Shown here: positions 45,952 to 53,168 of the stretch, in pieces
How positions within the stretch are numbered: the first letter of the stretch is position 1
Layout of the letters: each line of letters starts with the position of its first letter
NCBI RefSeq assembly: GCF_004331645.1
Contig: NZ_SJSK01000002.1
Coordinates: forward strand, 372,001-436,000
From: Pedobacter frigiditerrae
GTDB taxonomy: Bacteria; Bacteroidota; Bacteroidia; Sphingobacteriales; Sphingobacteriaceae
Direction of reading: 5' to 3'
DNA length: 64,000 bases
Program-made: the position numbers and the translations under genes
The notes under the pieces: generated by a model
What the model was told of the DNA's origin: nothing
The model's input: only the letters and a program-made list of their open reading frames with translations
Database searches by the model: none

Positions 45952-47225
45952 TGCAAGTATTTAAATTCGGAGGAGCTTCTGTAAAAGACGCAGAGGGTGT
46001 TAAAAATCTGGCTAAAATAGTACAAAGATACCCGTCTACTCATTTATTAATCGTTATCTCGGCAATGGGGAAAATGACCAATAAATTGGAAGAATTAACT
46101 TGGGCTTATGTTAAGGGAGATGAAAAAGCGCATCAGCTATTTGATGAAATTAAAGCTTTTCATTTTGACATGATATCAACTTTGTTTGAAGACCGAAAAA
46201 ACCCTGTTTATGATGATGTAGCAAATACTTTTGTAGAAATTGAGTGGCTTTTAGAAGAAGAGGCAAGTGACAGCGCAGATTATTTGTACGACCAAATTGT
46301 CTCTATTGGTGAAGTGGTTTCTACCAAAATTGTGGCTGCTTATTTAAATTTAGCTGGTACTTTTACCATTTGGACAGACGCAAGAAATTACATCAAAACA
46401 GATAACAACTATCGTGAGGCAACTGTAATTTGGGATAAAACGGAACAGGAGATTCAAAAACATTTACCTACTTTTTTAGATAAGGGAGTTGTAGTTACCC
46501 AAGGTTTTATTGGTGCCACCAGCGAAAATTTCACCAGCACTTTGGGCAGAGAAGGCTCTGATTATTCTGCCGCCATATTTTGTGCTTGCTTAAATGCAGA
46601 ATCGATGACGATTTGGAAGGATGTGCCAGGTGTTTTAAATGCCGACCCAAAATGGTTCGACGAAACAGAAAAAATCCCTCAGCTTTCTTACCATGATGCC
46701 ATTGAGCTAACCTATTATGGGGCTACAGTTATTCACCCAAAAACGATAAAACCTATTCAGAATAAAGGAATTCCTTTGTATGTTCGTTCATTTATTGAAC
46801 CAGATGCAGTGGGAACGGCAATTACTGGTGTTGCCTCTCCTTTACCAGTTGCATCTTTTATATTTAAAATAAATCAGGTACTAATCTCTATTTTCCCGAA
46901 AGATTTCTCCTTTATTATTGAAGAGAATTTAAGTCAGATTTTTAACATTCTACACAAAAACAAAGTAAAGGTTAACACGATGTTAAACTCTGCCATTAGT
47001 TTTTCTGTTAGTGTAGATAATGATGATATAAAAATCGAGCAATTGATTAAAGACCTATCTGAAACCTTTAAAGTGAAATACAACAAAGGTTTGGAATTGG
47101 TTACCATCCGTTATTACAATCAGCAAACCATTGATAGGGTTATTGTTAACAAAGATGTTTTGCTGGAAGTGAAAAGCAGGCATACTTGCCAAATAGTGAT
47201 GAAAGACAAAACCCAAAACCCCTAA
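45951..47225 (+). CDS. Aspartate kinase
   Basis: A 424-residue monofunctional aspartokinase making aspartyl phosphate for Lys, Met, Thr and diaminopimelate. The N-terminal KFGGASVKDAEGV and the region TQGFIGATSENFTSTLGREGSDYSAA are catalytic and substrate-binding motifs. The last 130 residues carry tandem ACT-type regions for feedback control. It starts inside the stop of the RsiV-like gene (TAATG), so it is translationally coupled. A small CCCCTAAGGGG palindrome covers its stop codon. Confidence 0.94.
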   Translation: MQVFKFGGASVKDAEGVKNLAKIVQRYPSTHLLIVISAMGKMTNKLEELTWAYVKGDEKAHQLFDEIKAFHFDMISTLFEDRKNPVYDDVANTFVEIEWLLEEEASDSADYLYDQIVSIGEVVSTKIVAAYLNLAGTFTIWTDARNYIKTDNNYREATVIWDKTEQEIQKHLPTFLDKGVVVTQGFIGATSENFTSTLGREGSDYSAAIFCACLNAESMTIWKDVPGVLNADPKWFDETEKIPQLSYHDAIELTYYGATVIHPKTIKPIQNKGIPLYVRSFIEPDAVGTAITGVASPLPVASFIFKINQVLISIFPKDFSFIIEENLSQIFNILHKNKVKVNTMLNSAISFSVSVDNDDIKIEQLIKDLSETFKVKYNKGLELVTIRYYNQQTIDRVIVNKDVLLEVKSRHTCQIVMKDKTQNP

Positions 47226-47240
47226 GGGGCTTTTCATAAA

Positions 47241-48419
47241 ATGAACCCAAACATTTTAGACAAGGAAGTTCAGCAGTTTATCGATTCAAACTTGCTAAGT
47301 GATGTAAACAAAATTGCATTGGCAAAACCTATGTTTCAAAATGTGAGTTCAGCAGAATTGGCAGGGCAAATTGCGGCAAAAAAGAAAGCAAAAAACAAGC
47401 TTCCTACTTGGTTTAGCACAGCTGATATTTATTACCCAGCCCTATTGTCAATCGAACAAACCTCTTCAGAAACTACGGCAGCTTATAAGGCTAATTTAGC
47501 TATTGGTAAAACGTTATTAGATTTAACTGCTGGTTTTGGCATTGATAGTTATTTTTTTTCTAAGAAAGTTGATGAAGTTTTTAGTTGTGAAATCAATCCT
47601 GAATTAGCAGAAATTACAGCACACAATGCAAAAGTTCTTGGTGCAATTAAACTTTCAGTAATTTCAGATGATGGACTTGAATTCTTAAAAAATGCAGATA
47701 AAAATTTTGACACCATTTACATTGACCCCGCTAGAAGAAGCAATAGCAATAAGGTTTTTAAATTAAAAGATTGCACTCCAGATGTAACTGAAAACTTAGA
47801 TTTTTTGCTAGCTAAAGCTCAGCGCATCATTATAAAAACTGCTCCTTTATTAGATATTTCTGCTGGCTTAAGCGAATTGAAAAATGTAAGTGAAATTCAT
47901 ATTGTTAGTGTAAAAAATGAATGTAAGGAGTTGCTTTGGGTTATAGATAAAAGCTTTACAGGAGAAACAAAAATTGTTTGTGTTACTTTAAATGAAAAAG
48001 ATAAGGTATTTCGGTTTGCTATTGGCGATTTGCAATTAAAGACAGAAATATCACAAAGTGAACCAGCAGGTTATTTATACGAACCAGATGTTGCGCTTTT
48101 AAAAAGTGGTGCTTTTAATTTAATAGCCGAAAGGTTTGGAATGAAAAAATTGCATCAACAAAGTCAATTATATTTTAGTGATGAAATTAAAAAAGATTTT
48201 TTAGGTAGAATTTTCGAAATCAATTCACTATTGACTTTAAAAGAATTGAAAAAGGAAAAAGAATTGAAGGGAAATGTTATTGTAAGGAATTTCCCTGAGA
48301 AAGCAGAAAACTTAGTCAAAAAGTATAAAATAGAATCTACCCATGATGACTTCCTTGTATTTACTCAAAGTAACAATGGCTATCTAGTCATTAAAGCTAA
48401 AATTATACAGCATTATTAA
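47241..48419 (+). CDS. Class I SAM-dependent methyltransferase with THUMP-like domain
   Basis: A 392-residue methyltransferase-like protein. The SAM-binding motif I is LLDLTAGFGIDSYFFSKKVD (about 92-112), followed by FSCEINPELAEI as the ribose-binding acidic strand. IYIDPARRSNSNKVFKLKDC is the DPxR motif used by base-modifying enzymes. The C-terminal half (from about 280) ends in a small THUMP-like domain. The target is unknown; nucleic acid is likely. It follows the aspartate kinase by 15 bases and is probably in the same transcript. Confidence 0.85.
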   Translation: MNPNILDKEVQQFIDSNLLSDVNKIALAKPMFQNVSSAELAGQIAAKKKAKNKLPTWFSTADIYYPALLSIEQTSSETTAAYKANLAIGKTLLDLTAGFGIDSYFFSKKVDEVFSCEINPELAEITAHNAKVLGAIKLSVISDDGLEFLKNADKNFDTIYIDPARRSNSNKVFKLKDCTPDVTENLDFLLAKAQRIIIKTAPLLDISAGLSELKNVSEIHIVSVKNECKELLWVIDKSFTGETKIVCVTLNEKDKVFRFAIGDLQLKTEISQSEPAGYLYEPDVALLKSGAFNLIAERFGMKKLHQQSQLYFSDEIKKDFLGRIFEINSLLTLKELKKEKELKGNVIVRNFPEKAENLVKKYKIESTHDDFLVFTQSNNGYLVIKAKIIQHY

Positions 48420-48432
48420 GAAAAAAATAAAA

Positions 48433-48517
48433 CGTCATTTCGAACGAGGCACGAGGAGAAATCTCTTGCAGAAGTACTACTGAATAAGATTTCTCTGCGT
48501 TCCGTTTCGAAATGACG
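48433..48517. repeat. Dispersed palindromic repeat, copy 2 (GTCATTTCGAACG type)
   Basis: It starts CGTCATTTCGAACGAGGC and GAGGAGAAATCTC and ends GATTTCTCTGCG ... TTTCGAAATGACG. The arms match copy 1 at 38913-39045 while the central part differs. It lies between convergent genes. Confidence 0.8.
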
Positions 48518-48561
48518 GGCAAATTTGAGCCGGCCTCTTTTTTAATATAATTATAAATGAT

Positions 48562-48759
48562 TTAAACCTTTTTAACGCTAACAGCTTGTAATCCTTTTTT
48601 TCCTTCAGCAATTTCAAATTCTACTTCATCATTCTCTTTAATGCTGTCTATGCCTCCAATTACATCTTTAAAATGAACAAAAATTTCTTTATTGCCATCG
48701 TAAACAAGAAATCCGTAACCTTTTTGAGTATTAAACCATTTTACTTTTCCAGTATTCAT
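48562..48759 (-). CDS. Cold-shock domain protein
   Basis: A 65-residue single-stranded nucleic-acid chaperone of the CspA type. RNP1 is KGYGFLV and RNP2 is IFVHF, with the usual start TGKVKWFN. Length is typical. It stands alone; the 86-base leader is AT-rich, and no cold-box could be recognised. Confidence 0.94.
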   Translation of the reverse strand: MNTGKVKWFNTQKGYGFLVYDGNKEIFVHFKDVIGGIDSIKENDEVEFEIAEGKKGLQAVSVKKV

Positions 48760-48845
48760 AAAATTTTGATTGTATTGATAATTTATTTAAGTATTTAAAC
48801 CTAATTTAGTTACAAAAGTTTCAAAAAGAAATAAATATTTTAAAA

Positions 48846-49481
48846 TTATTTGTTTGGTTGAGGCGTAGTTCTCAAATAAGGCTTAATAACTTGATGGCCT
48901 TTTGGGAATTTTGCAGGAATATCTTCAGTTTTAATGCTATTCATCACAATAACATCCTCTCCATCTTTCCAATCTGCCGGCGTAGCAACGCTATATTGAG
49001 CAGTTAGTTGCAAAGAATCGATAACCCTTAATACTTCAGTAAAATTTCTTCCTGTAGAAGCAGGATATGTAATCATCAGTTTTACTTTTTTATCTGGAGA
49101 AATCACAAATAAAGAACGAACAGTCATTGTCTCAGATGCATTTGGATGAATCATGTCATAAGCATCGGCTATTTTCTTATCCTCGTCTGCAATGATTGGA
49201 AACTCCACATTGGTATTTTGAGTTTCGTTAATATCACTTATCCAACCTTTATGAGATTCTGCTGAGTCTACACTTAAAGCCAAAACCTTAACGTTTCGCT
49301 TATCGAACTCAGGTTTTAAAGAAGCTGTTCTGCCTAACTCTGTGGTACAAACTGGTGTATAATCTGCAGGATGTGAAAATAAAACTCCCCAACTATCGCC
49401 CAAATAATCGTAAAAATCAATCTCACCTATAGATGTTGTTGCCTTAAAATTTGGTGCTGTATCTCCTATTCTTAAACTCAT
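48846..49481 (-). CDS. Peroxiredoxin, 1-Cys (PRDX6-like)
   Basis: A 211-residue thiol peroxidase reducing H2O2 and organic peroxides. The peroxidatic cysteine is Cys45 in HPADYTPVCTTELG. No other Cys is seen in the sequence, consistent with the 1-Cys mechanism. The long C-terminal part (VATPADWKDGEDVIV, then GHQVIKPYLRTTP) is the PRDX6-type extension. It is a single minus-strand gene with its own short leader. Confidence 0.95.
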   Translation of the reverse strand: MSLRIGDTAPNFKATTSIGEIDFYDYLGDSWGVLFSHPADYTPVCTTELGRTASLKPEFDKRNVKVLALSVDSAESHKGWISDINETQNTNVEFPIIADEDKKIADAYDMIHPNASETMTVRSLFVISPDKKVKLMITYPASTGRNFTEVLRVIDSLQLTAQYSVATPADWKDGEDVIVMNSIKTEDIPAKFPKGHQVIKPYLRTTPQPNK

Positions 49482-49536
49482 TGTATTTAATTTAAATTAA
49501 TAAAATCTTTAATGAGTTGAAGTTACAAAAAGTCTA

Positions 49537-50457
49537 TTAAAGTAGTAGATTACTTTTTGGAATAAAATTTATTCGTGACAAATCGCTACCTAAATGCTTG
49601 TTGAATTGCTCAATCGTATAATCTGCGATTAATGGCGTATCGGCTTCATCGTGTTGGTGCAAAAAGAAATATACTTTCTCTAAGCCATTAGCTAACCAGT
49701 GCTTAATCCTTATTACCCATTCATCAACCCTGGCTTTGTCAGAATCGAGGAACTTCCCACCATTACCTACAAATCTTATAAAAGCTTCTGGACTTGGCAA
49801 TTCCATGTGTAAACAATCTCTTCGGCCACTAGCATCAGTAATTGCAGCGCCTTTTTCGTGTTTCGCCAACATGCTAAATAATTGTTTTTTAGCATCGCCA
49901 ACAAACCAATCTTTATGTCTTACCTCAACAAAAACCTTTAAATCTTTTGGTAATTTTTGTAGGTAATTTTCTAATACATCAATATTATTTGGACCAAAAT
50001 TATCGCTTACCTGCAAAAAACAAGGCCCTAAGTATTTACGAAAAGCAGATATTGATTTAATATATTCATCAGTTAAAAAATCGGTGTCTTTTAATCTTTT
50101 AATGTGAGTAATGGTTCTAGAAAATTTGGGACAGAAAATAAAATCTTCATTCGTATTTGCCTTCACCATTTCTGCCCATTTGATAATTTGTTCTTCTTTA
50201 GGGATGCTATAGAAAACCGCATTCAATTCAATAGAATTAAAATGTTTAACATATTCCCCTAAAAAATCGGCTTCTTTGGTTTTCTTTGGATAGATTAAAT
50301 CTTTCCATTCTTTTCTTCCCCATTTGGCACAACCCACAAAAAACTCAGTCTTTGCTGGCTTATTATTTTTTAAAGTAAGGATTGTTTGTTCGCCATCTGC
50401 TGGCAAAGTAAAATCAACATTTAATACTTCTTCTTCTGCAACTCTTCCAAATTCCAT
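49537..50457 (-). CDS. DUF72 family protein
   Basis: A 306-residue DUF72 TIM-barrel-like protein. The family blocks are FFVGCAKWGRKEWKDLIYPKK, HFNSIELNAVFYSIPKEEQI, KFSRTITHIKRLKD and LPKDLKVFVEVRHKDWF. The C-terminus includes KVYFFLHQHDEADTPL. The biochemical function of DUF72 is not established. It is downstream of the protease gene but separated from it by a strong terminator, so it has its own promoter. Confidence 0.9.
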   Translation of the reverse strand: MEFGRVAEEEVLNVDFTLPADGEQTILTLKNNKPAKTEFFVGCAKWGRKEWKDLIYPKKTKEADFLGEYVKHFNSIELNAVFYSIPKEEQIIKWAEMVKANTNEDFIFCPKFSRTITHIKRLKDTDFLTDEYIKSISAFRKYLGPCFLQVSDNFGPNNIDVLENYLQKLPKDLKVFVEVRHKDWFVGDAKKQLFSMLAKHEKGAAITDASGRRDCLHMELPSPEAFIRFVGNGGKFLDSDKARVDEWVIRIKHWLANGLEKVYFFLHQHDEADTPLIADYTIEQFNKHLGSDLSRINFIPKSNLLL

Positions 50458-50475
50458 AACAAATCATTTAAAAAC

Positions 50476-50506
50476 AAAAACCGTCACGATAAATAATCGT
50501 GACGGT
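50476..50506 (-). terminator. Intrinsic terminator of the sigma/protease operon
   Basis: On the minus strand AACCGTCACGAT pairs with ATCGTGACGGTT around a five-base loop and runs into TTTTGTTTTT. It lies 26 bases past the protease stop codon and separates that operon from the DUF72 gene. Confidence 0.9.
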
Positions 50507-50531
50507 TCTCAAAGTTAATATTTTGGGAATA

Positions 50532-51623
50532 TTAATACACTTTTATCATGAAAACATAATCCTGTATTTTTTGGACTTGTTTATTACGTTTTAAGCCTTG
50601 TAATGAACTTCTTTTACCATAAGCCACTCTTCTACTTAAAGAATCTTGTGGAATTGCATTTAAAGCTTCCATTATATATTTAGATTTTACAGCGAATGCT
50701 GCTCCATCTGTTTTACTTTCTTTTCCGTTAATCACACCAACAATATTACCGCTATTATCTAATAAAGGGCCACCACTATTACCTGGGTTAACTGGAATAG
50801 CAACTTGATAAGCAATGGTATCGCCATTTAAACCAGTTTTAGAACTCACATAACCATCGCCCAAAACCACATCGTCTTTTGGATAGCCTAAAGTATAAAC
50901 AGCATCACCAATACCAGCCGAACCTTTTTTAATACTATAAGGTAATGCACCTAGATTTTCAAAAGCAGCATCACTAATTTTTAAAATAGCGATATCATTT
51001 ATTGGGTCAGTATAATAACGCACTACTTTAAATATTTCTCCTTTACTATTCTGAACAGATATTGAACCTTTGCCATTAATCACATGGTAGCTAGTTAAAA
51101 TATAACCATTGCTTGAAATAGCAAAACCAGTTCCACCAAACTTAGCTGGTAGTGATTCTGTAGCACGATTTCTAGGATTATTATTAATTGTTCTTATGAT
51201 ATTATCTTGTGAACCTTTCAATTCAGAAACTTTACCAGCCAAAAGCTCCATATTTCCTTCTTGTTTAGTTTGGCTCTGTATAGAATACAACATGATCATT
51301 GCCAATATCAAAAATGAAGCGGCAACTGCAATTGCAGATTTATTGTTTCTAAATAATCTAACAATCTTAGATGGGTGTGGACCAACTTTAGCACTAATTG
51401 CAGCAACATCAATTTTATCGTGAGCAGCATCTAACTGTTGTTTCAGTAATAAAACATCAGCATATTGTTTCATCGATTCTAAAAACACCTTATGTGCAAC
51501 AACTTTATGATCAACAATTGGGTCATTATTTCTCAATTGCTCAAAAGCTTTTTGCTCATCAGCTGTTAACTTACCGTTTAAGTAATCCTCAATAATCGCT
51601 TCTAATTCTATCTCGTTCCTCAT
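50532..51623 (-). CDS. Membrane-tethered trypsin-like protease with anti-sigma-like N-terminus
   Basis: A 363-residue type II membrane protein. The N-terminal 90 residues are cytosolic and helical (IIEDYLNGKLTADEQKAFEQL), similar to the start of anti-sigma factors in Bacteroidota. One helix spans about 96-116. An extracytoplasmic S1C protease follows with an intact triad: His180 (TSYHVING), Asp210 (DPINDIAIL) and Ser283 (PGNSGGPLL). There is no PDZ domain, so it is not a full HtrA/DegP. The gene starts one base after the sigma stop, giving tight coupling. The likely role is to hold the sigma factor at the membrane and link its release to proteolysis or periplasmic sensing. Confidence 0.9.
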   Translation of the reverse strand: MRNEIELEAIIEDYLNGKLTADEQKAFEQLRNNDPIVDHKVVAHKVFLESMKQYADVLLLKQQLDAAHDKIDVAAISAKVGPHPSKIVRLFRNNKSAIAVAASFLILAMIMLYSIQSQTKQEGNMELLAGKVSELKGSQDNIIRTINNNPRNRATESLPAKFGGTGFAISSNGYILTSYHVINGKGSISVQNSKGEIFKVVRYYTDPINDIAILKISDAAFENLGALPYSIKKGSAGIGDAVYTLGYPKDDVVLGDGYVSSKTGLNGDTIAYQVAIPVNPGNSGGPLLDNSGNIVGVINGKESKTDGAAFAVKSKYIMEALNAIPQDSLSRRVAYGKRSSLQGLKRNKQVQKIQDYVFMIKVY

Positions 51624-51624
51624 T

Positions 51625-52191
51625 TTATGATTGAAAAAATAACTTTTTTAACCTTTGTAAACATTTATACTTCTGTGTTTTGGCGTTATCTGTGTTGGTA
51701 TAACCAAACTTCTCACAAATATCCTGCATCGATAAACTATTGATATAAAAATCCTGAATAATCGTTTTGCAGGGTTCGCCTAAACTTTCCAAGGCAACTT
51801 TCATCTTGTCGAACTGCAGGTCTTTTTGTTCACGCTGCTCTACATCTTCATCAACAACTAAAACACCCTCAAAATCGGCTATGTTATTTGTCTTTTTGCT
51901 ATGTTGTGCTAGTTTCTTTAACCATATTCGGCGACTAACCGAATATATATAGGTCTTTAGCTTACTACTTAGCTCAAAGTTGCCAGTTTTGATTTTGTTA
52001 TATAAAACAATAATTGCTTCCTGATACACATCTTTCGCATCATCTTCATCGCCATTATTGTTTAAAATAAATTGTAAAACCATCGGATAATACCCCGCAT
52101 ACAACTTATTTAGCGCTTCTTCTGAGTTGTTAAGTATACCTAATACTACCTCTCTATCTGTTGGAACTGAACTATTTAACTTAAAACTCAC
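51625..52191 (-). CDS. ECF-type RNA polymerase sigma factor
   Basis: A sigma-70 family factor with region 2 at about 25-95 (EEALNKLYAGYYPMVLQFIL, DVYQEAIIVLYNKIKTGNF) and region 4 at about 125-185 (LGEPCKTIIQDFYINSLSMQ, ICEKFGYTNTDNAKTQKYKC). The ends of the frame offer TTG at 52194 and GTG at 52191. I prefer GTG because a 32-codon leader frame ends on it as GTGA, giving 188 residues. The protease/anti-sigma gene follows after one base. Two copies of a shared promoter-like motif lie upstream on the same strand, which suggests autoregulation. Confidence 0.93.
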   Translation of the reverse strand: MSFKLNSSVPTDREVVLGILNNSEEALNKLYAGYYPMVLQFILNNNGDEDDAKDVYQEAIIVLYNKIKTGNFELSSKLKTYIYSVSRRIWLKKLAQHSKKTNNIADFEGVLVVDEDVEQREQKDLQFDKMKVALESLGEPCKTIIQDFYINSLSMQDICEKFGYTNTDNAKTQKYKCLQRLKKLFFQS

Positions 52192-52286
52192 CAATTAATA
52201 CATTTAAACGTGAATGGTAACCCAATGATAGACAAAAAAAATATTTTTCGCCTTAAAATGACAATTCTGAAGCTAATTCTTTTCAT
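52188..52286 (-). CDS. Possible 32-residue leader peptide overlapping the sigma start
   Basis: An ATG at 52286 opens a frame MKRISFRIVILRRKIF ending in a TGA that overlaps the sigma GTG start as GTGA. The product would be strongly basic then hydrophobic, like a small membrane peptide. A four-base overlap is typical of translational coupling, but a frame this short can arise by chance. It is transcribed only from the more distant motif at 52410-52438. Confidence 0.3.
   Translation of the reverse strand: MKRISFRIVILRRKIFFLSIIGLPFTFKCINW
52196..52223 (-). promoter_or_regulatory. Promoter-like motif A upstream of the sigma gene
   Basis: On the minus strand GGGTTACC, 14 bases, then GTATTA. The second block ends only a few bases before the start codon, so a transcript from here would be nearly leaderless. 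It matches the motifs at 52410, 52472 and 52777. Confidence 0.6.
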
Positions 52287-52409
52287 TATTTGAAAAGCAA
52301 AGACAGTAGAATTTTTTAAAGCTAGTCCTGCTGTCCGTTAAATCTCGATTTGCTCAATTCACTTCCATCAGGTTTATAACACAATCTTCAGTGCAAAAAT
52401 ATCACACGT

Positions 52410-52438
52410 TAATACTCAAAAACAAGCAATGGTAACCC
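52410..52438 (-). promoter_or_regulatory. Promoter-like motif B, distal, reading toward the sigma gene
   Basis: On the minus strand GGGGTTACC, 15 bases, then GTATTA. A start point about seven bases on would give a leader of about 210 bases before the sigma gene, covering the small leader frame. Confidence 0.6.
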
Positions 52439-52471
52439 CAAAAAAATAAAAATATATTTCTCGTTTTTTCA

Positions 52472-52498
52472 GGTCACCTTTTAAAAATATTTGCATTA
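52472..52498 (+). promoter_or_regulatory. Promoter-like motif D upstream of lipoprotein 1
   Basis: GGTCACC (one base different from the other copies), 14 bases, then GCATTA. It ends 42 bases before the ATG at 52541. Spacing equals that of the other motifs. Confidence 0.55.
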
Positions 52499-52540
52499 AG
52501 GTAAAAACCTAAAAATTTTAACCTTTAAACAAAATTAACA

Positions 52541-52744
52541 ATGAAAAATGTATTTAAATTCGGCTTTTTAGCCTTCACATTGTCCTTATCCTTAACATCT
52601 TGCGATTGGTTTACAAATTCTTCTGATTCTGCGGCAATAGATTCAAACAAAATCGACTCTCCTCAGGTAGATTCACCAAAAACCGATTCTCCAACAATAG
52701 ATTCTAATAAAATAAAGGTCGATTCGGAGAAGATTAAGCACTAA
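52541..52744 (+). CDS. Small Asp/Ser-repeat lipoprotein 1
   Basis: A 67-residue lipoprotein. The signal MKNVFKFGFLAFTLSLSLTSC ends in lipobox Cys21. The mature part is made of degenerate DSP/DSN units (IDSPQVDSPKTDSPTIDS) with Lys, ending in His. No fold is expected. It closely resembles the next gene in signal peptide, repeat style and upstream motif, so the two are duplicates. It is probably controlled by the divergent ECF sigma factor. Asp after the lipidated Cys is the E. coli inner-membrane retention residue, but that rule need not apply in Bacteroidota. Confidence 0.85.
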   Translation: MKNVFKFGFLAFTLSLSLTSCDWFTNSSDSAAIDSNKIDSPQVDSPKTDSPTIDSNKIKVDSEKIKH

Positions 52745-52776
52745 ATAAAAATAATTTCATTTTTTTTCAAAATTGC

Positions 52777-52804
52777 GGGTTACCTTTTTAACTTTGCAGT
52801 ATTA
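52777..52804 (+). promoter_or_regulatory. Promoter-like motif C upstream of lipoprotein 2
   Basis: GGGTTACC, 14 bases, then GTATTA, ending 36 bases before the ATG at 52841. A TAACTTTG block inside the spacer also fits the primary-sigma TAnnTTTG element, so two polymerase forms could use this region. Confidence 0.6.
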
Positions 52805-52840
52805 ACATGTAAATTAATTAATTATTTAAACAGAATTAAA

Positions 52841-53029
52841 ATGAAAAACTTATTTAAATTTGGCTTTTTAGCTTTAGCATTATCTTTAGGTGTTGCTGCT
52901 TGTAACTCTGAGAAAAAAGATGCTGCTACTGATTCACCAGCAGTTGATTCACCAGTTGTAGATTCACCAGTTGTAGATTCACCAGTTGTTGATTCTCCAA
53001 AAGTTGATTCTCCAGCTGTAGCTCACTAG
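52841..53029 (+). CDS. Small Val-Asp-Ser-Pro repeat lipoprotein 2
   Basis: A 62-residue lipoprotein with signal MKNLFKFGFLALALSLGVAAC and lipobox Cys21. The mature part is five-residue units (VDSPV, VDSPK) repeated almost perfectly, encoded by a 15-base tandem repeat around GATTCACCAGTTGTA. It ends AVAH. This is a paralogue of the preceding gene. The chain would be extended, acidic and flexible. The function is unknown. A motif-C promoter lies upstream and a strong terminator downstream. Confidence 0.85.
   Translation: MKNLFKFGFLALALSLGVAACNSEKKDAATDSPAVDSPVVDSPVVDSPVVDSPKVDSPAVAH
52930..53010 (+). repeat. 15-base tandem repeat inside lipoprotein 2
   Basis: Units of the form GATTCACCAGTTGTA repeat about five times, encoding DSPVV. 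The near-identity of the central units suggests recent expansion, so the copy number may vary between strains. Confidence 0.85.
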
Positions 53030-53046
53030 TCAATAGTAAAGCTTAT

Positions 53047-53082
53047 AAAAAGGTCTTAACAAATTTTGTTAAGACCTTTTTT
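53047..53082 (+). terminator. Intrinsic terminator after the lipoprotein pair
   Basis: AAAAAGGTCTTAACA pairs with TGTTAAGACCTTTTTT around a short AATTT loop, 18 bases past the stop codon of lipoprotein 2. Confidence 0.92.
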
Positions 53083-53134
53083 GATTCTAAGCCATTTTAT
53101 CTCCCTTATAAACACCATAAATAAAGATAAATGT

Positions 53135-53142
53135 TAACTTTG
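53135..53142 (+). promoter_or_regulatory. Primary-sigma -7 element (TAnnTTTG) of purB
   Basis: TAACTTTG fits the Bacteroidota -7 consensus and lies 26 bases before the purB ATG. No clear -33 element is seen. Confidence 0.45.
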
Positions 53143-53168
53143 CGGAATTATCAAAATTCTCATTCAAA

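Larger units (their letters stand above)
52195..52540. other. Divergent control region between sigma gene and lipoprotein 1
   Basis: An AT-rich 346-base region without an intact large gene. It contains three copies of the GGGT(T/C)ACC-N14/15-G(T/C)ATTA motif: two facing the sigma gene and one facing the lipoprotein. A possible leader frame lies next to the sigma gene. Confidence 0.65.

Noticed and set aside
47214..47234. AACCCCTAAGGGGCTTTT at the end of the aspartate kinase gene as a terminator
   Set aside because: The stem has only four G-C pairs with a three-base loop and the next gene starts 15 bases after the stop, so it is not convincing as a terminator.
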